The notes: generated by a model from the sequence alone, not told the origin. DNA of 64,000 nt from Sphingopyxis sp. PET50 (GCF_025244705.1 NZ_CP104207.1:2108001-2172000); one strand, 5' to 3'; shown: positions 10,008 to 20,556, counted from the stretch's first letter. Program-made: numbers and translations.

Positions 10008-10664
10008 ATGTTCAAGACCGTCCAACTGCTCGACACAGGCGAAGTCCGCGCGCTGCGCGAGATCGCCGCGGCGGGGCAATTCGTCGACGGCAAGATCAGC
10101 AACCCGCATTCGAAGATCAAGAACAACCTGCAGCTCCACGACGCGCAGGCCTATGAACGCTCGTCGAAGATCCTGCTCGACGCGATGGTCCGGAACGCCG
10201 ACTTCATGGAGTTCAGCTTTCCCGCGCGCATCGCGCCGCCGCTGCTGACGCGCTACACGCCGGGCATGCATTACGGGCTGCACCCCGACGCCGCCTATAT
10301 CCCGCTGCCCGACGGACAGCTGCGCACCGACGTCAGCTGCACCGTGTTCCTGAACGATCCCGCCGATTATGACGGCGGCGCGCTGCATGTGCGGCTTGGC
10401 AATGCCGATCTGCGCTTCAGGGAGGCGCCCGGCGTCGCGGTCGTCTATCCGTCGCATACGCTGCACGAGGTCGAGCCGGTGACGCGCGGCGAGCGGCTGG
10501 TCGCGATCACCTTCATCCAGAGCCTGATCCCCGACGCGGCGCACCGCAACCTGATGTACGAACTCAACGAGGTCGCGGCGCTCGAAGGCGGCGCGATGGC
10601 GCCGGAGAATTACACGCGGCTGCAAGCGGTGCAGTATCAGCTGCTGCGGATGTGGCGGCGCTGA
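10008..10664 (+). CDS. PKHD-type Fe(II)/2-oxoglutarate dioxygenase (PiuC/YbiX-like)
   Basis: A 218-residue non-haem iron oxygenase. HYGLHPDAAY supplies the H-x-D iron ligands. RTDVSCTVFLNDPADYDGGALHV is the conserved core strand region, and YPSHTLHEVEPVTRGERL supplies the distal His and the 2-oxoglutarate-binding Arg. These match the YbiX/PiuC family, whose members hydroxylate small molecules or proteins and are often linked to iron uptake; the TonB-dependent receptor at 11726 is nearby but separated by folE. It is probably co-transcribed with the preceding sulfotransferase-like gene. Confidence 0.88.
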   Translation: MFKTVQLLDTGEVRALREIAAAGQFVDGKISNPHSKIKNNLQLHDAQAYERSSKILLDAMVRNADFMEFSFPARIAPPLLTRYTPGMHYGLHPDAAYIPLPDGQLRTDVSCTVFLNDPADYDGGALHVRLGNADLRFREAPGVAVVYPSHTLHEVEPVTRGERLVAITFIQSLIPDAAHRNLMYELNEVAALEGGAMAPENYTRLQAVQYQLLRMWRR

Positions 10665-10695
10665 TGCTTCGTCGCCTTCGCGGGGGCGACGCGGT

Positions 10696-11293
10696 TTAGT
10701 AACCCATCAGGCTGAGCACTTCCTTGCGGCTGCGGTCGTCCTCAAGGAAGCAGCCGAGCAGCTGCGCTCGTCACCATGCCGACGCCGGGGGTGCGCACGC
10801 CGCGGCCGGTCATGCAGCCATGCTGCGCGTCGATCACCACCGCGACCCCCTGCGGCTTCAGATTGTCCCAGATGCATTGCGCGACTTCGGCGGTCAGCCG
10901 TTCCTGCACCTGCAGCCGACGCGCATAGCCGTTGAGCACGCGCGCGAGCTTGGAAATGCCGACGACGCGGTCGCGCGGCAGATAGGCGATCGACGCCTTG
11001 CCGGTGATCGGCGCCATATGATGTTCGCAGTGCGACTGGAACGGAATGTCGCGCAGCATGACGATCTCGTCATAGCCGCCGACCTCTTCGAAGGTGCGCG
11101 ACAGGTGGACCGCCGGATCCTCGGCATAGCCCTGGCAATATTCGAGCCACGCCCGCGCGACGCGCTTCGGCGTGTCGATCAGCCCCTCGCGCGCGACGTC
11201 GTCGCCGGCCCAGGTGATCAGCGTGCGGACCGCGTCGAGGACATCGTCCGGCACCACCGGCTTGCCGTCCGGCCCCACTTCCACCTTCGTCAT
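10696..11293 (-). CDS. folE: GTP cyclohydrolase I, one frame break
   Basis: Converts GTP to 7,8-dihydroneopterin triphosphate, the first step of folate and pterin synthesis. SHCEHHMAPITGKASIAYLP carries the zinc Cys and His and the catalytic His. LQVQERLTAEVA and QHGCMTGRGVRTPG (third zinc ligand, Cys) are unmistakable. The start MTKVEVGPDG at 11293 is chosen; longer in-frame extensions are not conserved-looking. GCCGAGC at 10753-10759 breaks the frame 20 codons from the end. Reading GCCGGC there gives VTSAAAGCFLEDDRSRKEVLSLMGY followed by TAA at 10696, the expected FolE C-terminus. Confidence 0.92.
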
Positions 11294-11725
11294 CCGCCCG
11301 CTTTCACTGTTGCTTTCATGTCGCACATTTCGGCGCGATTGTGCCATTACGCAACCCCGGCCTGCGAAGAATTTCCTGTCCCGAAACAAGTTTACGTTGC
11401 GGAATCGGAGCTTTTTTCAGCCACGACAAAGCAAGAAAATTTCCGGAAACATCGCTGAACAAGTCCCTTGACGCTATCGTCAACTAAGCGCAGTTTTAAC
11501 GCATTACAGAACCTGCCGAAGCAGGTCGTGATCGGAGATGCCGGCGTCAGTCCCCGGGCGCCGGTGGGGAGAGGACGATGCCCAGCACGGCTGGCTACAC
11601 ATATTTGCGCTCGCGCTGGATCGACGAGGTCCGGCGCCCGTAGTCATGTCTGGGCATATCCCCTCCCGATTGGAGCGATGCAATTGGGCGGCCCGCGGAC
11701 GCGGGCCGAAAAAGGGAGGCTAAAT
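11294..11725. other. 432-bp intergenic region between folE and the TonB-dependent receptor
   Basis: Divergent upstream region serving folE (minus) and the receptor (plus). I see no gene. TTGACG at 11468-11473 with a 17-bp spacer to CAGTTT is a weak sigma-70-like candidate for the receptor. The stretch 11340-11470 is unusually AT-rich for this genome, as expected of a regulatory region. GGGAGG at 11714-11719 is the ribosome binding site of the receptor. Confidence 0.45.
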
Positions 11726-14707
11726 ATGAAGTTCAAGGCACTGATCGGCACCTCGATCCTTGCGATGTCGGTCGCGTCGCCGGCCTTTGCGCAGGATGCG
11801 GCGGACGAGACCGAACGCGACGCCTTTGGCGGCGAGATCGTCGTCACCGCGCAGCGGCAATCCGAACGCCTGCAGGATGTTCCCATCGCGGTCAGCGCCT
11901 TTTCGACCGAAGCCCTCGAGGCCCAGCAGATCAAGACGCCGTCGGATCTTCAGTTGACCCTGCCCAACGTCACCTTCACCAAGACCAACTTCACCGGCGC
12001 CAGCTTTACCATCCGCGGCATCGGCGACCTTTGCGTCGGCACGACCTGCGACAGCGCGACCGCGATCCACCTGAACGGCGACCCGCTGTTCTCGACCCGC
12101 CTGTTCGAGACCGAATTCTTCGACCTCGAGCGCATCGAGGTGCTGCGCGGGCCGCAGGGTACGCTGTTCGGCCGCAACGCGACCTCGGGCGTGGTCAACG
12201 TCATCACCGCCAAGCCCAAGCTCGGCGCGTTCGAAGTCGCAGCCGAGGGCGAATATGGCAATTACAACTCGATCAAGGGCAAGGGGATGGTCAACATCCC
12301 CGTCGGCGACACGCTGGCGCTGCGCGTGGCGGGCATCTACCTGAACCGCGACGGCTATACGAAGAACCTGTTCCTCGGCAACCGCATCGACGACCGCGAC
12401 CTTTATTCGGTGCGCGGTTCGATCCGCTGGGAGCCGACCCCCGACACGACGGTCGATTTCCTGGCCTCCTATTTCCACGAGCGCGACAACCGCACGCGCA
12501 TCCAGAAACAGCAGTGCCAGCGCGATCCGACCGGCATCCTCGGCTGTCTGAACACCCGCCGCGACAATGCGCCCTTCAACGGCAATGCGACCTTCACGGC
12601 GGCGCTGACGTCGAAGGAGTTTCTGGCGACCCAAGGCATCCCGACCGCCTTTGCGCTCGGCAGCCTCTATGGCCCCGACGTCTATGCCAACACGACGATC
12701 CCCAGCGATCCGCGCGTCGTGAACACGGCTTTCACGCCGCAATATTTCACCAGCGAACTGACGCTGCAGGGCCAGATCGAGCATAATTTCGGGCCGGTGG
12801 CGCTGCAGATTTCGGGCCAGTACCAGAAGGTCAAGCTCGACTCGATGCAGGACTACAACAGCAATGTCGGCAACCGCGCGCTTTACGCGCCGGCGCTGAA
12901 CACGCTGGCCTTCTTCGCGGCCAACGGCATCCCCACCGGGTTGCCAGCGCCCGCTCCGGCCTTCGTCCCCGGCTCGGCCGCCTATTTCGCGCCGATCGCC
13001 GCGGCGATCATGCCGCAGGGGCCGAACGGCCCGCTCTGCACCTCGATGCCCGAAGAAACCGGCTTCGGCTCGTTCGGCGGCAACAGCATCTGCGACGCGA
13101 CCTCGCTGCAGTTCGACCGTTCGAACCAGTATAACAGCAGCTGGTCGACGGAAGCGATCCTGACCAGCGACTTCGACGGTCCCTTCAACTTCCTGGTCGG
13201 CGGCATCTATGCCGATTACCATCTGACCGAGAACAGCTATTATGTGAACGCCTTCCCGATCGACTATCTGACGGGCGTTCTCGGCGCTTTCAACAGCTTC
13301 GCCAACGGCCTGCCGCCGTCCTTCCTGGCGACGCCCTTCTTCCGCAACAACACCGACGATCTGAAGATCAAATCCTATGGCATCTTCGGCGAGGCCTATT
13401 TCGAATTCAGCGACCGGCTGAAACTGACCGCCGACCTGCGCTACAACAACGACAAGAAGAGCGTGCTGGCGCGGTCGACCCTGGCGAGCTTCCTGACGCC
13501 GATCGGCCTCGGCGGCACCGTCTTCGATTCACCCTTCGTCGGATCGTTCGACGCCGATCCGGGCACGCCGGGCAACCAGATCATCCAGGCCCGCAGCGTC
13601 AAGTTCAACAAGCTGACCGGCCGCGCGGTGCTCGACTTCAAGGTCACCGACGACAATCTTCTCTATATTTCCTATTCGCGCGGCTACAAGTCGGGGGGCA
13701 TCAACCCGCCGTTGCAGCCGATCTTCGCGGTTCCGGAAAGCTTCAAGCCCGAACAGGTCGATGCCTTTGAAATCGGCTCGAAAAACACCTTCGGCAATGG
13801 CGCGTTGCAGTTGAACCTGACGGCCTTCTATTACAAGTACAAGGACCTGCAGCTCAGCAAGATCGTCGCCCGCACCGCGGTCAACGACAATATCAACGCC
13901 AATATCTGGGGCTTCGAAGCCGAAGCGATCGTCCGCCCCGACCCCAACTTCGTCGTCAACCTCGGCTTCAGCTATCTGAACACCGAAGTCTCGGGCGATA
14001 ATTTCAGCAGCAATCCGCGCGACTTCGGCGGGGGCCGCGAAGACGCGGTGATCATCAAGGACATCACCAACGCCGCGAACTGCGCCGTCGCCTCCACCTC
14101 GGGCAGCGTTGCGGGGGTCAATGGCTATGTCAACCAGATCAACGCGCTGATCAACGCCGGGGCCTTTGCCGCCAATGGCGTGCAGGGCGGTGCCGGGCTG
14201 CAGGGCACGACGCCCTTCCCGTCCGACGGCGGGATCAAGTCGACCGGCGCGTTCAGCATCTGCGGCGTCCTGCAGGCCGCCGCCGCGACCGTCGGCCCGG
14301 CTTTCGGCGGGGTCGAGGTCTTCTCGGCCAGCATCCCGGTCAACCTGAAGGGCAACAAGCTGCCGCAGGCGCCGAACTATAAATTCTCGGCGGGCGCGCA
14401 GTATACGATCAACTTCGACAACGACATGTCGCTCGTCCCGCGCTTCGACCTCGCCTACACCGGCGACAGCTATGGCAGCATCTTCAACGGCAACGTCAAC
14501 AAGATCAAAGGCTATGCGCAGGTCAACGCCCAGCTCCAGCTGAACGGCGCCGACGACAAATGGTATGTGAAGGGGTTCATCCAGAACATCTTCGACTCCA
14601 ACAGCGTCACCGGCCTGTATGTGACCGACCAGTCGTCGGGCAACTATACCAACATCTTCACCCTCGAACCGCGCCGCTACGGCATCGCGGCGGGCGTGAA
14701 GTTCTAA
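11726..14707 (+). CDS. TonB-dependent outer-membrane receptor
   Basis: A 993-residue ligand-gated outer-membrane transporter energised by TonB-ExbBD. It has a signal peptide (MKFKALIGTSILAMSVASPAFA, cleavage before QDAAD). The plug domain follows with GGEIVVTAQRQSERLQDVPIAV, the standard sphingomonad TBDR opening, and IEVLRGPQGTLFGRNATSGVVNV. The C-terminal beta-barrel ends RRYGIAAGVKF with the terminal Phe expected of outer-membrane proteins. The start ATG at 11726 has GGGAGG 6 nt upstream. The ligand is unknown; the fold resembles the 'catecholate/xenobiotic' receptors abundant in sphingomonads. Three Cys pairs in loops (for example DLCVGTTCDS) are visible. Confidence 0.93.
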   Translation: MKFKALIGTSILAMSVASPAFAQDAADETERDAFGGEIVVTAQRQSERLQDVPIAVSAFSTEALEAQQIKTPSDLQLTLPNVTFTKTNFTGASFTIRGIGDLCVGTTCDSATAIHLNGDPLFSTRLFETEFFDLERIEVLRGPQGTLFGRNATSGVVNVITAKPKLGAFEVAAEGEYGNYNSIKGKGMVNIPVGDTLALRVAGIYLNRDGYTKNLFLGNRIDDRDLYSVRGSIRWEPTPDTTVDFLASYFHERDNRTRIQKQQCQRDPTGILGCLNTRRDNAPFNGNATFTAALTSKEFLATQGIPTAFALGSLYGPDVYANTTIPSDPRVVNTAFTPQYFTSELTLQGQIEHNFGPVALQISGQYQKVKLDSMQDYNSNVGNRALYAPALNTLAFFAANGIPTGLPAPAPAFVPGSAAYFAPIAAAIMPQGPNGPLCTSMPEETGFGSFGGNSICDATSLQFDRSNQYNSSWSTEAILTSDFDGPFNFLVGGIYADYHLTENSYYVNAFPIDYLTGVLGAFNSFANGLPPSFLATPFFRNNTDDLKIKSYGIFGEAYFEFSDRLKLTADLRYNNDKKSVLARSTLASFLTPIGLGGTVFDSPFVGSFDADPGTPGNQIIQARSVKFNKLTGRAVLDFKVTDDNLLYISYSRGYKSGGINPPLQPIFAVPESFKPEQVDAFEIGSKNTFGNGALQLNLTAFYYKYKDLQLSKIVARTAVNDNINANIWGFEAEAIVRPDPNFVVNLGFSYLNTEVSGDNFSSNPRDFGGGREDAVIIKDITNAANCAVASTSGSVAGVNGYVNQINALINAGAFAANGVQGGAGLQGTTPFPSDGGIKSTGAFSICGVLQAAAATVGPAFGGVEVFSASIPVNLKGNKLPQAPNYKFSAGAQYTINFDNDMSLVPRFDLAYTGDSYGSIFNGNVNKIKGYAQVNAQLQLNGADDKWYVKGFIQNIFDSNSVTGLYVTDQSSGNYTNIFTLEPRRYGIAAGVKF

Positions 14708-14731
14708 ACGTCCCCGGCGGCACCGCCGAAA

Positions 14732-14770
14732 AGAAAACCCGGCCTCTCGGCGGAGAGGCCGGGTTTTTTC
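14732..14770. terminator. Bidirectional Rho-independent terminator between two receptors
   Basis: A perfect 13-bp stem, AACCCGGCCTCTC / GAGAGGCCGGGTT (14736-14748 and 14753-14765), with a GGCG loop. T-runs lie on both sides (TTTTTTC rightwards, TTTTC leftwards). It sits between the convergent genes at 11726-14707 and 14832-17502. Confidence 0.88.
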
Positions 14771-14831
14771 TTGCCCGAAGGCCGTGAACCGAAAGCGGGG
14801 AGCGGACCGGCCGCCCCCGCTCTTCCCCAGT

Positions 14832-17502
14832 TCAGAATTTGAAACGGCCGGTCACGCCATAGGTGCGCGGCTGGCTCGGGTAACCCGAGACGCTGCCCGC
14901 CTGGGCGACCGCCGGGAAGATCGTCGTCAGATATTGCGCGTTGGTGAGGTTGCGGCCCCAAACACCCAGTTCCAGACCATTGTTCAGCTTGACGGTGAAG
15001 GACGCGTTCAGGCTGTTGACCTCGCGCTTCAGATTCTGCGCGACGCTCATCGGCAGGCCGGTCAGGCCTTCGACGATCTGGACGGGGCTTTCATAGGCAT
15101 AGTCGACATGCGCGATCGCCTTTGTCCCGCCGGCGAATTCGTAGGTGTAGGTGCCGCCGACCGAGAAGGAGAGTTCGGGGATGCCCGCGGGCGTGGTGCC
15201 CGAGATGTCGCCGAACGCCGAATTGACGAAGCTATCGTATTTGGCGTCGAGATAGGTCGCCGCCAGCGACAGGTTGAGCCCGTCGACCGGCCGTACCGAA
15301 CCGTCGAATTCGATGCCGAAGGTCGACTGCTTGCCGGCGTTCGCCAGCGCGAAGCCGGTGCCGGTGAAGATGTTCGACTGGAAGCCCTTGATCGACTGCT
15401 TGAACACCGCGAGGTTCAGGGCCGCGACCGACCATTGGCCCTTCAGTCCGAATTCGTAGACGGTCGATTCCTCGGGATCGGCAAAGCGCGAGCCGGTGCC
15501 CAGGTTGTTTACCCCAAGCCCGCCCGAGATGATCGTCGGCAGGTCCGAAGCCAGCGGGCGGCTGTCGCGCGACAGGTTGACCGAGCTGGCCTTGAAGCCC
15601 GTCGCATAGGTCGCATAGATATTGACCGTGTCGGTCAGCTCATAAGCGGCGCGGATGCTGTACGACAGGTCGCCGTCGTTGGTCTTGCCCGGCTCGACCG
15701 CGTTGGGCAGGTTCAGGAAGGGCGGCAGGAACTGCAGCGGCCGCAGCGCCAGCAGCGGATTGACCGCGGCATTATTCTGGTTCGCCTCGGCGAAAGCCGC
15801 CGCACCGGCGCTGACCTGACCGAAGGCGGCGGGCTGCGCCTGCGCGAAGGCGCCGATTTCGGCCGCGGTCGCGAGGCGCCCGAGGCCCAGGAGGTTGCCG
15901 ACGGTCGTCGCAATGCCCTGCTGGGTGATGGCGGTCCGCCCGATGCCGACCAGATCGAGGCCCGAGAAGACGTCGCTGCTGATCACATTGGTCGAGAAGC
16001 GCTTGCGGTCCTTCGTATAGTTCGCGCCGACCGTCAGCGTCAGCCGGTCGGTGACTTCGAAATCGACCGTCCCGAAGATCGAGAAGGCCTCGTCCTTCAG
16101 CCGGTAGGATTCGTCGAGACCGTCGCCCTGCCGGAAGAACTGGCCCGTATAGAGCCCCGGATTGCCGAGGATGCCGCCGATCTGCTGTTCGAGGCCCGCA
16201 ACCACCGCGTTTCCGGCGGCACGCGCATTCGGCGAGCTCAGGACCGCGGCGGGATTGATCAGCGCGCCGGCATAGGGGCGGAAATCGGCACCGAAGCGGA
16301 TGTCGTTCTTCTGCTTGATCTTCTCGTTGAAATAATAGCCGCCGAGCAGGAAGTTGATCGGGCCATCGAAGTCCGAGGTGACCCGGAATTCCTGGGTGAA
16401 CGTATTGATGCCCAGATTCTGGCTGTTCTCGCCGATCAGGTCGGCGCCGGTGAAGTCCGAATCCTGGTTGGTGAGCGCGCGCACCTGACGATAGGCGGTG
16501 ATCGAGGTCAGCGCGAGCGCCCCGAGGTCATAGTCGATCTGCGCCGAGCCGCCATAATTCTCGATCTCGTTCGACGACAGGAAATTATTGTAGACGTCGT
16601 AGGAGAAGGGATTGTTCGCATCGACGCTGGGGCCGCCCACGAGCGCGTTGGTGATCGCGACGGTCGGGCCCGCGATGACGTTGCCGGCGATGCAGCAATT
16701 TTCGTCGATCTTGTCATAGTCGCCGATCAGGCGGATCGACAGCGCGTCGGTCGGTTCGAACAACAGCTGGCCACGCACGCCCCAGCGGTTGCGGTCGTTG
16801 ACGTCGGTGCCGAGCTTCAGGTCCTGCGCATAGCCGTCGCGGCGGTTGTAGTTGCCGCCGATCGAGAAGGCGACGGTGTCGCCGATCGGGCCGGTGACGT
16901 CGCCCTTGACGGTGATCGCGTCGTAGTTGCCATAGGTCGCCTCGATCGAGCCGCCGAATTCATATTGCGGCTTCTGCGTCACGATGCTGATGACGCTAGG
17001 CCGATGCGTTCTTGCCGAACAGGGTCGACTGCGGGCCGCGCAGCACTTCGATGCGCTCGACGTTCGGAAGATCGCCGATCTGGGCCGCCGAGCGCGAGCG
17101 ATAGACGCCGTCGATGAAGACGCCGACCGAGGGTTCGATGCCGGCGTTGTTGGCGCCGTTGCCGAAACCGCGGATGATGAAGTTGGTGTTGGCGCTCGAC
17201 TGCAGCTGCGACACGCGCAGGCTGGGCACCGACGACTGCAGGTCAATGAGGTCGCGGATCTGCGATTCCTCGAGCTGCGCCGCCGAGGTCACCGAGACGG
17301 CGACGGGCGTGTCCTGCAGCGTCTGGGCGCGCTTCGACGCGGTAACGATGATGTCGTTGCCATAGTCGGTATCGTCGGCGGCGGGCGCCGCGGCATCGGC
17401 GGCGGTATCGTCGGCCGGCGCGGCGTCCTGGGCAAAAGCGAAAGCGGGGGTGGTTGCGGCGCACAACATGGTGGCGCCCAACAGGATGTTGCGCAAGGTC
17501 AT
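14832..17502 (-). CDS. TonB-dependent outer-membrane receptor, one frame break
   Basis: A second TBDR of about 890 residues. The N-terminus MTLRNILLGATMLCAATTPAFA is a signal peptide. NDIIVTASKRAQTLQDTPVAV and IEVLRGPQSTLFGKNASA mark the plug. The barrel continues in another frame with VISIVTQKPQYEFGGS and ends GVTGRFKF. The break is GCTAGGC at 16995-17001; reading GCCGGC restores GKNASAGVISIV, the universally conserved plug segment. Long polar loops (residues about 400-560) are rich in Ala/Gly. The start at 17502 follows a purine-rich GAGAGAGAG stretch. The ligand is unknown. Confidence 0.9.
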
Positions 17503-17764
17503 GGGTGTCTCTCTCTCCAACCCGTCGAAGCGCGGCCTGCCTAGCCAAAGGAGGGGATGCTCCAGCGGGAACCCGCCGCTCTAGCCGCCCGGTTCGGGCC
17601 GTCAACGAGATGCTGCGGAAACCGCCCCTTTTTCCTGCGGCTTAGTGACTTTATGGCAACAGTCGATATCATCCGGAACGCCGGGCACGCAGCGCGGTCG
17701 CCGGGGGGCCACGGGATTTTTGCTCTTGCGGGCATGGGACGGGGCGAAATCGAGGAGGATCGAG

Positions 17765-19843
17765 ATGCGGGCAGGACGAGCGGCGACCAGCATCCGGTCG
17801 GGTGTCACCTGGATCGCCAAGCTTCTTCTGGTCGTCGTGTCGCTGGTCGAAAAGACCGTCGATCTTGTTGCCGAACCCGTCGCCCGCCTGATGCTGCGCG
17901 GGGCATCGCCCGGCCTGCGCTGGGGGATGGTGCTGGCGTTGCTCACGGCCTCGGTCGCGGGCGTCGTGCTTGTCCCCCGGCCCTGGTGGCTGCCGATCGC
18001 CATCGTCGGACTGCTGATTCTGGTTTCGGTATTCCGGGAATGGCAGAAGGGCGAAACGCTGCGCGACCGCATTCTCGACCGCCACACCGACGAGAACCCG
18101 GATGCCGTGCCCGATCATCTGGCGCTCAATGCCATCGCAGCGCTCTATATCATTCCCCTGTTCGCAGCCGTTTTCCTTCGCCTTCACGAATGGACCGGAG
18201 GATTCAGCAACGATCCGTCGCCGCTGGAATTCGTCAGGCTGAGTTTCGACAATCTGATCGACGTGGTGACGCTCGACGTCGGCGGCGCGCTGAATCTCAA
18301 TATGGCCACAACCGCCGCCGAGGCGCCCTGGGCGAAAGCCGCGGTGGTCATCCAAAAAGCCCTGCTGGCGGCCATGTTCCTGGGAGCAGCTTCATCGCTC
18401 GTTCGTTCCAGACAGGCGGCCGACGACAGCATCAAGGTGCTGGACACCTATCCCGACATCGTGCTGCGGCTCGGGAGCCGCGGTCTCGATCGGCTTCGCC
18501 AGCGGCTCGCGGACCCGCCACCCGATCCGCCCAAGACCGATAATCTGGCGCTGCTGCGCACCAGCGCGGCCTACGCGCTGTTGACAGAGACGTTGGCGTC
18601 CGGATCGCCGCCCGGATCGACCACCGCGACCTGGATCGCCACGCGCCTGCGCGACCGCAATCTGATGGACAAGGTCGCGGGGCGACTGAAAGCCTATGGC
18701 GATTTTTTCGACATTCAGGACAAGGATTTCCAGTTCGACGACGAATATCGGGCGGACATGGACAGGGTCGGCGCCAGGCGGCTGCGGCTGAAGACGGGGC
18801 GTTTCGGCGTCCATCCCACGAGCAATCCGCCCAGCGCCGAGGAAATCTATCACGACGACGATGTTCGCGATGTCTGCGAATCCCTGCGCTATATGGCGGC
18901 GATGCACGAACCCACGCCCTGGACGGACGACGTCTGGGTTCCGATCAATATCTTCCTGAAATGCAACAGTCCGGCGATCCGCTCGGCGGCGGCGACCTAT
19001 GCCCGCAACTATGCGACCTATGCGACCGAAGCGGCGCCGATGGCGGGTCATCTGCTCGCGGCACTGGCCGTGGAAAACAACCGCGAAGCGATGCTTGCCC
19101 AATTGCACGCGCTGCGTCCATTCGCTGTCCGCGATGCGGATGCGATCGCGACCGTCTGGCCGTTACTGGATACGGACGACCGCGACATCCGGCGAGCCGC
19201 CGCTGCCGTCCTCGTCGCATCGAACGACCCCGCAGCGATCGGCGCCGACCGGTTGAAGCGCATGGCGGAAAGCCCTGACCCCTATGTGCAGAAAAGCAGC
19301 GCCTATCTGCTCTACGGAGCCTGTGAGGCCGGCGGGACCCTTGGCGTTGATCTGCTCGACCATGCGGACCCCCTTGTCCGGATCGCGGCACGAAACCAGG
19401 TGCGCGGCACGGAGTCGGTCGCGGCGGCTCAAAAGCTGGCCCGCGCCCTGCTGGCCGATCCGGATGACGCGGCAGACCGGCGCCACCTCTTGCTGGCAGC
19501 GATTCCGGAAAACAGCCGGAACGCACGATTGATGGCCCTTGTCGGCCGCATCATCGAGACGCACCCCCGGCCGGTGGCCGCCGAGTATGGCGTCTACTGC
19601 GCCATGAAAATGAAGGCCGCATCGCTGGCGGAGACGATCCGGCGCCGCATCGAGCGCGAGCGGTCTGCCGGCTCGCTCGATAGGTCCTTTCTGATCGCGG
19701 CCGCCGATGCGGCGGGGTCGTTCGGCGACGCAGAAGCCATCCCGTTCCTGGAATGGCTGAGCCAGAGCGACGACGACTTCCTCGTCGAAACCGCGCAACG
19801 GAATCTCGCCCGGTTGCGGAGCGTGCCGGACCAGGAAAATTAG
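17765..19843 (+). CDS. Unrecognised membrane-anchored protein with HEAT-like C-terminal repeats
   Basis: A 692-residue protein I do not recognise. GAGGAGG at 17752-17758 fixes the start at 17765 (MRAGRAATS). The first 230 residues hold four hydrophobic segments: LRWGMVLALLTASVAGVVLV, WLPIAIVGLLILVSVF, IAALYIIPLFAAVFL and ALLAAMFLGAASSLV. The remaining roughly 460 residues are soluble, helical and repeat-like (AVRDADAIATVWPLLDTDDRD, IRRAAAAVLVASNDP, DHADPLVRIAARNQV, AIPFLEWLSQSDDDF). That spacing is typical of HEAT or armadillo repeats used as protein-binding scaffolds. No catalytic motif is seen. It stands alone, without an operon partner. Its codon use is somewhat less GC-biased than its neighbours, which might hint at acquisition. 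Confidence 0.7.
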   Translation: MRAGRAATSIRSGVTWIAKLLLVVVSLVEKTVDLVAEPVARLMLRGASPGLRWGMVLALLTASVAGVVLVPRPWWLPIAIVGLLILVSVFREWQKGETLRDRILDRHTDENPDAVPDHLALNAIAALYIIPLFAAVFLRLHEWTGGFSNDPSPLEFVRLSFDNLIDVVTLDVGGALNLNMATTAAEAPWAKAAVVIQKALLAAMFLGAASSLVRSRQAADDSIKVLDTYPDIVLRLGSRGLDRLRQRLADPPPDPPKTDNLALLRTSAAYALLTETLASGSPPGSTTATWIATRLRDRNLMDKVAGRLKAYGDFFDIQDKDFQFDDEYRADMDRVGARRLRLKTGRFGVHPTSNPPSAEEIYHDDDVRDVCESLRYMAAMHEPTPWTDDVWVPINIFLKCNSPAIRSAAATYARNYATYATEAAPMAGHLLAALAVENNREAMLAQLHALRPFAVRDADAIATVWPLLDTDDRDIRRAAAAVLVASNDPAAIGADRLKRMAESPDPYVQKSSAYLLYGACEAGGTLGVDLLDHADPLVRIAARNQVRGTESVAAAQKLARALLADPDDAADRRHLLLAAIPENSRNARLMALVGRIIETHPRPVAAEYGVYCAMKMKAASLAETIRRRIERERSAGSLDRSFLIAAADAAGSFGDAEAIPFLEWLSQSDDDFLVETAQRNLARLRSVPDQEN

Positions 19844-20189
19844 AGCATCGTGCGTTAAACCTGAACCGCCTCCCCGAGCCCTTCGGCTGCCTTGCAGGCG
19901 CTCAGGATAAGCTTCGGCCTCCGGGCCGAAGACGAGGGGCTATACCGAGCGAAGTCGAGGCAGCGAGCAGTTTCTCGCTTCGCTCGAACGAGCCCCTCGT
20001 CTTCGCTCGGGGATACGGAGTGATTCAGATTTCACGTAATTTGATGTGGAGACGCTCCCCCGTCCCTCGCGCCCGGCGATGGCGCGCTGTTCGACCGTAG
20101 GAAATATCGCGACAGGTGCACCAAAAGGGATGCGCTAGTGGCGCACACGCGCTGTTACGGTCGCCTAACCTTGGATTTACGGAAGTTTA
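19844..20189. repeat. 346-bp intergenic region with a perfect 14-bp inverted repeat
   Basis: GAAGACGAGGGGCT at 19928-19941 is repeated inverted at 19991-20004. The flanks and spacer carry further GAGCGAAGTCGAG-type words of the kind common to sphingomonad dispersed palindromes. No gene is seen. The region lies downstream of the HEAT-like gene and of tRNA-Phe and could terminate both. Confidence 0.65.
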
Positions 20190-20266
20190 TGGTGCCTGGG
20201 GACGGGATCGAACCGCCGACACTGCGATTTTCAGTCGCATGCTCTACCAACTGAGCTACCCAGGCA
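20190..20266 (-). tRNA. tRNA-Phe (GAA)
   Basis: On the minus strand the sequence folds as a standard tRNA. The acceptor stem is TGCCTGG/CCAGGCA with encoded CCA (20190-20192). The D-arm has AGCTCAGTTGGTAGAGC, and the anticodon loop CTGAAAA has anticodon GAA. The T-arm has GGTTCGATCC. Its position next to yacG and the RNase E/G-like gene matches other sphingomonads. Confidence 0.96.
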
Positions 20267-20361
20267 CGGCCTTGGCGGGGCCGACCGGCCCGCTGGCGAG
20301 CGGCGGCTATAGGCAGGGTGCGGCGTCCTGTCCAGCACCTTTGTTGCGCCCTTTTCGCACG

Positions 20362-20556
20362 CTACTCGTCGGTGAAATTATCCTGGTCGGCGGTGCCGTC
20401 GGCGGGCTGATCGGCCGGCACGCGATAGCCCTCGCCGAACCAGCTGAGCAGGTCGCGATCGCGGCAGCCGCGGCTGCAAAAGGGTTTGAACGCGTCGGCG
20501 CGCGGCTTGCCGCAGAGCGGACAGGCGCGCGCCTTGACGGAGGATTTACTGGGCAT
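20362..20556 (-). CDS. yacG: DNA gyrase inhibitor YacG (zinc ribbon)
   Basis: A 64-residue protein with one zinc ribbon: ACPLCGKP supplies C-x2-C and FCSRGCRDRDLLSWF supplies C-x3-C followed by the conserved D-L-x-x-W. The acidic tail (PADGTADQDNFTDE) is typical. Family knowledge: binds GyrB and blocks gyrase activity. The start MPSKSSVKARACPLC at 20556 overlaps the end of the RNase E/G-like gene by 11 bp. Confidence 0.92.
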   Translation of the reverse strand: MPSKSSVKARACPLCGKPRADAFKPFCSRGCRDRDLLSWFGEGYRVPADQPADGTADQDNFTDE

